Under the pieces are notes generated by a model. That model had not been told where the DNA came from and did no database searches. It saw nothing but the letters and a program-made list of their open reading frames with translations. Below are positions 1 through 4,189 of a stretch of DNA of 5,016 nt, piece by piece. A program made the position numbers and the translations under genes. Source of the DNA: Candidatus Cryptobacteroides faecihippi. Lineage in GTDB: Bacteria; Bacteroidota; Bacteroidia; Bacteroidales; UBA932. Each line of letters starts with the position of its first letter. The stretch's first letter is position 1. The DNA lies in the NCBI GenBank assembly GCA_018066065.1, contig JAGHSC010000117.1, positions 1-5,016 on the forward strand, in the 5' to 3' direction.

Positions 1-209
1 GCGATCTCGCAAGGCATCCCTACATCGACAGGCGTGCGGCACACTCGATCGTGCTTTTCAGAGACAACAGTCCCCGTGAGGAATGGACGGTGGAAAACCT
101 GATGAAGGCAGGCATACTGGGCCAGGAGGCTGGAAGCCGCCTGGCCGGATGCAGGATAGAAAGCCCTACCTCCGTGGATGATGCGCCAGCACGGCAGCCT
201 GCCATGTAG
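1..209 (+). CDS. C-terminal end of a helix-hairpin-helix (ComEA-like) protein, 5' truncated
   Basis: Reading codons from base 3 gives 68 residues ending at TAG 207-209, and the gene enters from the left edge. The visible part starts DLARHPYIDRRAAHSIVLFR and continues with TVENLMKAGILGQEAGSRLAG. This is the pattern of the last HHH repeat of Bacteroidetes ComEA-like proteins: a 'HPYi...A..Iv.fR' hairpin, a 'tveNL..agil' helix, then a short closing segment. HHH domains bind DNA backbone without sequence preference. In this phylum such proteins are common but little characterised, so the cellular role is not claimed. The last 14 residues (PTSVDDAPARQPAM) look like a non-conserved tail and lie inside the 3' end of xerD on the other strand. 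The family call is fairly secure. The full length, and whether there is a signal peptide, cannot be seen. Confidence 0.72.
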   Translation, partial: DLARHPYIDRRAAHSIVLFRDNSPREEWTVENLMKAGILGQEAGSRLAGCRIESPTSVDDAPARQPAM

Positions 210-1032
210 ACGTGTCTATGTGTGTGTAGATCTCCGTCGTGAGGATGCTCTCATGCCCGAGCATCTCCTGAACCACCCTCAGGTCCGCCCCATTCTCGAT
301 CAGATGGGTAGCGAATGAATGCCTGAACGTGTGCGGGGAGATTTCCTTCGCCACACCTGCAGCCATCGCCTGGTTCTTGACCATGTTGAACATGGAGACT
401 CTGCTGAGGCTCTTGCCGAAACGGTTGAGGAACAGGATGTCCTCGAACTCCGAAGAGTATGGTTCGGGTCGCACGGCAGCATATTCATTGATGGCATCGA
501 CTGCGGCTTCCCCGATCGGGACGAGCCTCTCCTTGTCGCCCTTTCCGATGACGCGGACAAAGCCCTCAGAGAGATAAAGACTTGAGATTCTGAGGTTTAC
601 CGCTTCGGAGACACGGAGTCCGCAGCCATAGAGGACTTCCAGGATCGCACGGTCCCTCCTGCCCGTCCATGAACCAAGGTCGACAGAATCCATGATCGCC
701 GTGACTTCATCCACGGAAAGGACGGAGGGAAGATAGCGTCCCAGCTTTGGCATGTCGACGGCATCGCATGGGTTGTCCTTCCTCTCCCCTTCCATGATGA
801 GCCAGTCGAAGAATGACTTCAGGGAGCTTAGAAGCCTGGCCTGGGACCTCTTGGAAAGCTTTGTGCGGCTCTCGAGGTAGCTGATTACCTGCGCTGAGGT
901 GACGTGGGATGGCTGCACGTCACAGGCATTGAGGAAAAGCTCCACGTCCGAAGTGTAGGAGGCGACGGTGTTCGGAGACATCGCCCTCTCTATCTTAAGG
1001 TAGTATGAATAGTCAGACAGCAGCCTTTCCAT
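166..1032 (-). CDS. xerD: Site-specific tyrosine recombinase XerD
   Basis: This 288-residue protein has the normal XerD length. The N-terminal SAM-like core-binding domain covers about residues 1-90 (it includes MSPNTVASYTSDVELFL). The catalytic domain covers about 100-288. All active-site residues are visible: R140 in YGCGLRVSE, K164 in IGKGDKERL, H234 and R237 in HTFRHSFATHL, H260 in MLGHES and the nucleophile Y269 in EIYTHI. The C-terminus HHPRR matches the usual HHPR ending of Bacteroidales XerD. Family knowledge: XerD acts with XerC at dif, under FtsK control, to resolve chromosome dimers by strand exchange through a phosphotyrosine intermediate. XerD is preferred over XerC or a phage integrase from overall similarity and lack of mobile-element context; no dif site is visible. 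The ATG at 1032 is chosen because a good promoter lies just upstream. The 3' end overlaps the convergent HHH gene by 44 bp. Confidence 0.93.
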   Translation of the reverse strand: MERLLSDYSYYLKIERAMSPNTVASYTSDVELFLNACDVQPSHVTSAQVISYLESRTKLSKRSQARLLSSLKSFFDWLIMEGERKDNPCDAVDMPKLGRYLPSVLSVDEVTAIMDSVDLGSWTGRRDRAILEVLYGCGLRVSEAVNLRISSLYLSEGFVRVIGKGDKERLVPIGEAAVDAINEYAAVRPEPYSSEFEDILFLNRFGKSLSRVSMFNMVKNQAMAAGVAKEISPHTFRHSFATHLIENGADLRVVQEMLGHESILTTEIYTHIDTSTWQAAVLAHHPRR

Positions 1033-1058
1033 GCTTGAAGATCCTTTTCCCTTCAGTT

Positions 1059-1066
1059 CAAAGTTA
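1059..1066 (-). promoter_or_regulatory. Promoter -7 box of xerD
   Basis: The plus strand reads CAAAGTTA, so the minus strand reads TAACTTTG, an exact match to the Bacteroidetes -7 consensus TAnnTTTG. It ends 26 nt before the xerD ATG, which predicts a leader of about 20 nt. No convincing -33 TTTG is seen at 19-21 nt spacing; the nearest TTG lies about 24 nt away. The box is 11 bp from the oppositely oriented box of the C11 peptidase gene. Confidence 0.6.
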
Positions 1067-1077
1067 CGAATAATTCT

Positions 1078-1085
1078 TATATTTG
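1078..1085 (+). promoter_or_regulatory. Promoter -7 box of the C11 peptidase lipoprotein gene
   Basis: TATATTTG is an exact match to TAnnTTTG and ends 23 nt before the ATG at 1109, predicting a leader under 20 nt. A -33 element is not clear; GTTC at 1056-1059 is only a weak candidate. The position of this box argues against the longer reading frame that begins at ATG 1031, because the promoter would then lie inside the gene. Confidence 0.55.
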
Positions 1086-1108
1086 TATTTCAAGTTTCAG
1101 TCAAGACA

Positions 1109-2488
1109 ATGAAAGCTTCGAGGACATACATCACATCAAGGCTTGCGGCCGTCTTCGCCCTGCTCCTCGTCCTTGCGTCATGCGGCAAGGACAAGGACTT
1201 CATCATTGATGAAGGCACCGGGGTGAAAGGTTCATCCAGCGGAGACAGGAAGGAGTTCATAGAGAAGAGAAGGGTCGTCCTGTTCTACGAGAGCGGCTTC
1301 AACGACCTCACCGGCTATCTTGATTCCGATGTCAATCGGGAACTCACCCAGTCGACCATGCCCGGGAAAGGCAGGAATGAGGATGTGCTCCTCGTCTACT
1401 CGAAACTCATGAATGGAAGCTCTGCCGCCCCCGTCAAATCCTATCTGAAGCGCTACTACAAGGACAAGTCAGGGGCTCTGGTCATCGACACCCTCATGAC
1501 GCTTGACGAAAAGACGATGGCCTGCAGCCCTGAAACGATGAGGACGGTCCTCGGATTCGTGAAGTCCGCATTCCCGGCCAAGGGCTACGGTCTGATCTTC
1601 TCGTCCCACGGGTCCGGATGGCTTCCCGACGGCTACTTCTTCAGCCCTTCCAAGTTCGAGAAGGCACATGCTGGCGAACTGCTCAGTGCGCCAGCAATGA
1701 ACCAGCCATCGCCAAGAGCCCTATGGCCGGATGTTCCGGAAAGCGATCTCAGGGACGACCCTTACTACGGAATGACCAGAAGCATCGGCATCGAGGAAGC
1801 CCCGAGTGACGGATGCTTCGAAAGGAAAGAGATGTCGACGGCCGAATTCGCTTCCGGAATCCCGTTCCACCTGGACTACATCCTCTTTGACATGTGCTTC
1901 AGCGCCGGCATTGAAGTGTTCTACGCATTGAAGGACAAGGCTGACTACATCGGAGGCTCGGCTGCAGAAGTCCTCGCAGCCGGGATGTTCGACTACACGA
2001 AGATCACCGACTATCTCTTCAAGACTCCGGAAGCAGACCTTGAAGGACTGTTCAGGGCAGGATTCCAGATGTACATGGACCAGAGCGGCGTCTCCCAGTC
2101 TTCGACCGTGATGCTGGCACGCACATCCGGGCTCGATGCCCTGGCCGCAACCTGCAGGAGGCTGTTCGAGAAGTACCGCACCGACATCCGGCACCTCAAC
2201 TACCGGGGTGTACAGCCATATTACAGATACTCGACGGACCGCCACTATTTCTTCGACCTCGAGGACATCTTCATCAGGGCCAACGCATCTGCAGAAGATC
2301 TCGAGGAGCTCAGGGCTGCCCTCGACGGATGTACAGTCTACAAGGCAGCGACTCCAGTGTTCATGGACTCATTCACGTTCAGGACCTACTCCGGTCTCAG
2401 TTCCTACCTGCCATGCGCAGGTACCGAACTGCTGAACAAGTACTACATGGAAGAAAGCTGGAACAAGGCCACGGAACTTCTCAAATGA
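1109..2488 (+). CDS. Clostripain-family (C11) cysteine peptidase, lipoprotein
   Basis: A 459-residue exported protein. Residues 1-24 form a lipoprotein signal peptide (basic start, hydrophobic RLAAVFALLLVLA) with lipobox LASC and acylated C25. The catalytic dyad of clan CD family C11 is visible: H167 in IFSSHGSGWLPDG and C263 in YILFDMCFSAGIEV. The preceding D261 matches the D-x-C spacing that shapes the S1 pocket, so cleavage after Arg or Lys is expected by family. YIGGSAAEVLAAG (280-292) and a C-terminal region with SGLSSYLP (428-435) followed by NKYYMEESW also fit Bacteroidetes members. The frame is open from ATG 1031, but M27 of that frame (1109) is chosen. It starts a textbook signal peptide and lies 23 nt after a -7 box, whereas ATG 1031 overlaps the xerD start codon. 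The charged GKDKD after the lipidated Cys resembles a surface-export signal, suggesting an outer-membrane surface location (inference). Substrate is unknown. Confidence 0.88.
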   Translation: MKASRTYITSRLAAVFALLLVLASCGKDKDFIIDEGTGVKGSSSGDRKEFIEKRRVVLFYESGFNDLTGYLDSDVNRELTQSTMPGKGRNEDVLLVYSKLMNGSSAAPVKSYLKRYYKDKSGALVIDTLMTLDEKTMACSPETMRTVLGFVKSAFPAKGYGLIFSSHGSGWLPDGYFFSPSKFEKAHAGELLSAPAMNQPSPRALWPDVPESDLRDDPYYGMTRSIGIEEAPSDGCFERKEMSTAEFASGIPFHLDYILFDMCFSAGIEVFYALKDKADYIGGSAAEVLAAGMFDYTKITDYLFKTPEADLEGLFRAGFQMYMDQSGVSQSSTVMLARTSGLDALAATCRRLFEKYRTDIRHLNYRGVQPYYRYSTDRHYFFDLEDIFIRANASAEDLEELRAALDGCTVYKAATPVFMDSFTFRTYSGLSSYLPCAGTELLNKYYMEESWNKATELLK

Positions 2489-2498
2489 CAGTCAGGCA

Positions 2499-2530
2499 CT
2501 TGCCTATTCCAAAAAAGAATCCTATCTTTG
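2499..2530 (+). promoter_or_regulatory. Promoter of rplY-pth
   Basis: The -7 box TATCTTTG (2523-2530) matches TAnnTTTG exactly. A -33-like CTTG (2499-2502) lies 20 nt upstream, inside the consensus 19-21 nt spacing. It is the only promoter here with both elements. Transcription would start at about 2534-2538, leaving a leader of about 80 nt before the rplY ATG, much longer than the other leaders in this window. Confidence 0.68.
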
Positions 2531-2545
2531 CGCGCCAGTAAAAAA

Positions 2546-2600
2546 GCGCCCTAGCTTTTGGTGCAATGGGGTTCCGGCATGACCGGAACTGAGTAACACT
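2546..2600 (+). promoter_or_regulatory. Structured rplY leader with a 5S rRNA loop-E-like stem-loop
   Basis: GTTCCGG (2571-2577) and CCGGAAC (2583-2589) form a perfect 7-bp stem closing a CATGA loop. Below it, 2564-2570 (CAATGGG) faces 2590-2596 (TGAGTAA) as a symmetric 7x7 internal loop. The loop is closed by GGTG (2560-2563) with CACT (2597-2600), the outermost pair being G-U. The opposed AUGG (2566-2569) and GAGUA (2591-2595) reproduce the core of bacterial 5S rRNA loop E in register, and L25 binds loop E. A competing hairpin GCGCC (2546-2550) / GGTGC (2560-2564) would use the same GGTG and exclude the outer stem. The element ends 17 nt before the ATG. The pairing is seen directly. Autogenous repression of rplY translation by L25 is inference. 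Confidence 0.6.
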
Positions 2601-2617
2601 TTTTAAAACACAATCAA

Positions 2618-3181
2618 ATGAAGCATTTTGAATTGAGCGGCACTGTCCGCGAAGTCGGAAACAAGGCCGTCATCAAGGCATTCCGCAGAGAAGGTCTCGT
2701 ACCATGCAACCTTTACGGTCTCGGCATGGAGAATGTTCTCTTCACCGTCAGCGACAAGGACCTCAAGGGTCTCATCTGCACTCCTGCATCCTACATCGTA
2801 GACCTTACCCTCGACAACGGACAGAAGTATGCATGCGTTCTTCACGAGCTCCAGTTCCATCCTGTAAAGGACAACTGCCTCCACGTGGATTTCCTCGCAG
2901 TCAACGAAGAGAAGCCTATCGCAATCAACGTTCCTATCGCAGTTACCGGACACCCTGTAGGTGTACAGAAGGGTGGTAAGTTCGTTCTCAACGCAAGGTC
3001 ACTCCGCATCAGCGCAACCATGGCCAACCTCCCTGACGAGCTCACCATCGACACAACCGACCTCGACATCGAGAAGAGAATCGTTGCCGGCGACCTCAAG
3101 TTCGAGAACATCGACATCGTCTCTCCTAAGGGAACCATCATCTGCACTGTCAAGGCTACCCGCCAGGCAAAGGCAAAATAG
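2618..3181 (+). CDS. rplY: Large-subunit ribosomal protein bL25 (Ctc/TL5 type)
   Basis: This 187-residue protein is of the long, two-domain L25 form (Ctc, or TL5 in Thermus), unlike the short single-domain E. coli protein. The N-terminal 5S rRNA-binding domain covers about residues 1-92. It contains FRREGLVPCNLYG (22-34) and HELQFHPVKDNCLHVDF (76-92), the latter matching the family signature 'reiQ.hPv...lHvDF'. The C-terminal TL5 beta domain covers about 100-180, with VPIAVTGHPVGVQKGG and LPDELTIDTTDLDI, and ends in a short basic tail (TRQAKAK). Known role: L25 binds loop E and helix IV of 5S rRNA in the central protuberance of the 50S subunit. The ATG at 2618 follows an A-rich stretch with no Shine-Dalgarno, as usual in Bacteroidetes. 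Codon choice (CCT, CGC, GTT, GTA, GCA) indicates high expression. pth follows after 21 bp. Confidence 0.95.
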   Translation: MKHFELSGTVREVGNKAVIKAFRREGLVPCNLYGLGMENVLFTVSDKDLKGLICTPASYIVDLTLDNGQKYACVLHELQFHPVKDNCLHVDFLAVNEEKPIAINVPIAVTGHPVGVQKGGKFVLNARSLRISATMANLPDELTIDTTDLDIEKRIVAGDLKFENIDIVSPKGTIICTVKATRQAKAK

Positions 3182-3202
3182 TTCTTCTAGAGTCATCTGG
3201 GC

Positions 3203-3784
3203 ATGAACTATCTCGTCGCAGGATTGGGTAACATCGGCGCAGAGTACGCTCGTACCAGACACAACATGGGATTTATGGTATTGGATGCCTGGGCTCAGGC
3301 ATCCAATGCTGTTTTCAAGACGGAGCGCTATGGCGATGTGGCACAGGTCTCCTTCAAGGGAAGGAACTTCTACCTGCTCAAGCCATCGACCTACATGAAC
3401 CTCAGCGGCAATGCCGTCAGGTACTGGGTCAACAAGCTGGACCTGCCGCTTGAAAATCTCATAGTCGTCTGTGACGATCTGAATCTTCCATTCGGAACCC
3501 TGAGGATGAGAAAGAATGGAAGCGACGGAGGGCACAATGGTCTGAAAGACATCCAGGAATGCCTGGAGACCACTTCCTGGGCCAGGATCAGAGTCGGAAT
3601 AGGCAACGATTTCGCAAGGGGACATCAGGTCGATTTCGTCATCGGAGAGCTGAGCGAGGAAGAATTCCAGCAGATGCCTGAAATCTGTAAGCGGGTAATC
3701 GATGGAATCAAGAATTTTTCCACCATCGGCCCTGACAGGGCGATGAATTTCTTGAATGTAAAGCCCAAAAGCACAATGGAATAG
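3203..3784 (+). CDS. pth: Peptidyl-tRNA hydrolase
   Basis: This 193-residue protein has the standard bacterial Pth length and lies in the cytoplasm. It cleaves the ester bond of peptidyl-tRNAs released from stalled ribosomes and recycles the tRNA. Key residues are present: N10 in GLGNIG, catalytic H20 in TRHNMGF, N66 in STYMNLSG, D92 in VVCDDLNLPFG and N112 in SDGGHNGL. E. coli equivalents are N10, H20, N68, D93 and N114. GLGNIG in place of the common GLGNPG is, as I recall, normal for Bacteroidetes. The ATG at 3203 puts N10 and H20 at their usual numbers and leaves 21 bp after rplY. With no promoter or terminator between them, cotranscription from the rplY promoter is likely. The rplY-pth pair is a common bacterial arrangement and places two translation genes together. 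Confidence 0.95.
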   Translation: MNYLVAGLGNIGAEYARTRHNMGFMVLDAWAQASNAVFKTERYGDVAQVSFKGRNFYLLKPSTYMNLSGNAVRYWVNKLDLPLENLIVVCDDLNLPFGTLRMRKNGSDGGHNGLKDIQECLETTSWARIRVGIGNDFARGHQVDFVIGELSEEEFQQMPEICKRVIDGIKNFSTIGPDRAMNFLNVKPKSTME

Positions 3785-3836
3785 GGCTACAGCACCACGA
3801 ATTGCCTTTTTTTTGATTTTTTTCACAATTTTTTTT
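3785..3836 (+). terminator. Possible weak terminator after pth (T-runs)
   Basis: Just after the pth stop, GGC (3785-3787) can pair only weakly with GCC (3804-3806), directly followed by T8 (3807-3814), T7 (3817-3823) and T8 (3829-3836). The T-runs look like an end-of-transcript signal, but the hairpin is too weak for a confident intrinsic terminator. The rest of the gap to 3937 is AT-rich, with a direct repeat TTAAATTG (3849-3856 and 3858-3865) of unknown meaning and no open reading frame of note. Confidence 0.3.
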
Positions 3837-3904
3837 GGAGTTTTCTGATTAAATTGTTTAAATTGCGTTCGGATATTGTGCTGAAAGCCAATTCCGACAG
3901 ACGA

Positions 3905-3912
3905 TACTTAAG
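3905..3912 (+). promoter_or_regulatory. Possible -7 box of the Hc1-like gene
   Basis: TACTTAAG matches 6 of 8 positions of TAnnTTTG (the two unspecified ones included), with TAAG in place of TTTG. It ends 25 nt before the ATG, the same distance as the boxes of xerD (26 nt) and the C11 gene (23 nt). No -33 element stands out; the nearest TTG (3876-3878) is 26 nt upstream. The call rests mainly on position. Confidence 0.3.
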
Positions 3913-3937
3913 TTCAACAACTAATTCATAATCATCA

Positions 3938-4114
3938 ATGGAAACTCTCGTTGCCAAAATCAAAGAAGAGCTCAACGAATTCGTAACTAACGCTGAGGCT
4001 CAGGTCGTTAAGGGAAACAAGGCTGCTGGTGCACGCGCTCGCAAGGCTGCTCTTGAGCTCATGAAGGATCTCAAGGAGTTCAGAAAGGAGTCTGTAGCTG
4101 AGGCTAAGAAATAA
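3938..4114 (+). CDS. Hc1-like histone H1 family small protein
   Basis: This small gene encodes 58 residues, METLVAKIKEELNEFVTNAE... ending ESVAEAKK, with TAA at 4112-4114. The central block GNKAAGARARKAALEL (residues 26-41), followed by EFRKES, matches the short Bacteroidetes proteins annotated 'histone H1' or Hc1-like, which share part of the chlamydial Hc1 fold family. The whole sequence looks helical. By count it has 10 Lys and 3 Arg against 9 Glu and 1 Asp, so it is only mildly basic compared with true Hc1. A nucleoid-associated, DNA-binding role is the usual assumption for the family and is not shown by this sequence. It has its own gap upstream and a strong terminator 14 bp downstream, so it is probably a single-gene transcript. 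Heavy use of GCT, CTC, CGC and AAG codons suggests high expression. Confidence 0.87.
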   Translation: METLVAKIKEELNEFVTNAEAQVVKGNKAAGARARKAALELMKDLKEFRKESVAEAKK

Positions 4115-4128
4115 TCCTTTACGAAATC

Positions 4129-4172
4129 AAATAAATGGACGGTCACCTATGGTGGCCGTCCATTTATTTTTA
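4129..4172 (+). terminator. Strong rho-independent terminator of the Hc1-like gene
   Basis: Bases 4129-4147 pair with 4151-4169 over 19 bp, with a single wobble (T4142 with G4156) and a TAT loop (4148-4150). The GC-rich upper part pairs GGACGGTCACC with GGTGGCCGTCC. The lower part is A-rich on the left and T-rich on the right (CATTTATTTTTA), giving the U-tract. The position 14 bp after the stop codon fits termination of the Hc1-like transcript. The M6 gene promoter begins only a few bases further on. Confidence 0.88.
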
Positions 4173-4174
4173 TG

Positions 4175-4182
4175 TAACTTTG
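4175..4182 (+). promoter_or_regulatory. Promoter -7 box of the M6 peptidase gene
   Basis: TAACTTTG is an exact TAnnTTTG match and the same octamer as the xerD box. Only 7 nt separate it from the ATG at 4190, so transcription should begin at or within a few bases of the start codon. The region where the -33 element should lie (about 4151-4156) is the descending arm of the preceding terminator, and no TTTG is seen there. Confidence 0.6.
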
Positions 4183-4189
4183 TAAAACG

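Noticed and set aside
166..1032. xerD-like gene as a sign of an integrated mobile element
   Set aside because: The protein matches the housekeeping XerD in length and in its HHPR ending. No attachment repeats, phage or transposon genes are nearby.
1031..1108. N-terminal extension of the C11 peptidase from ATG 1031 (26 extra residues)
   Set aside because: It would overlap the xerD start codon and place the exact -7 box inside the gene. It would also bury a textbook lipoprotein signal peptide that begins at ATG 1109.
1721..2245. Minus-strand open frame opposite the C11 gene (174 codons)
   Set aside because: It is antisense to the conserved catalytic Cys region and shows no domain or promoter of its own.
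2494..2505. AGGC/GCCT mini-hairpin just after the C11 stop codon as a terminator
   Set aside because: The stem has only 4 bp and is followed by A's, not T's. It overlaps the likely -33 element of the rplY promoter.
3227..3238. GLGNIG in Pth instead of GLGNPG as a possible active-site change
   Set aside because: N10 is kept, and Ile at this position is, as I recall, normal for Bacteroidetes Pth proteins.
2999..3826. Long minus-strand open frame opposite rplY and pth (275 codons)
   Set aside because: It lies antisense to two clearly conserved genes. Its translation resembles no known family and it starts in the T-run region, so it is a shadow of the plus-strand codon pattern.
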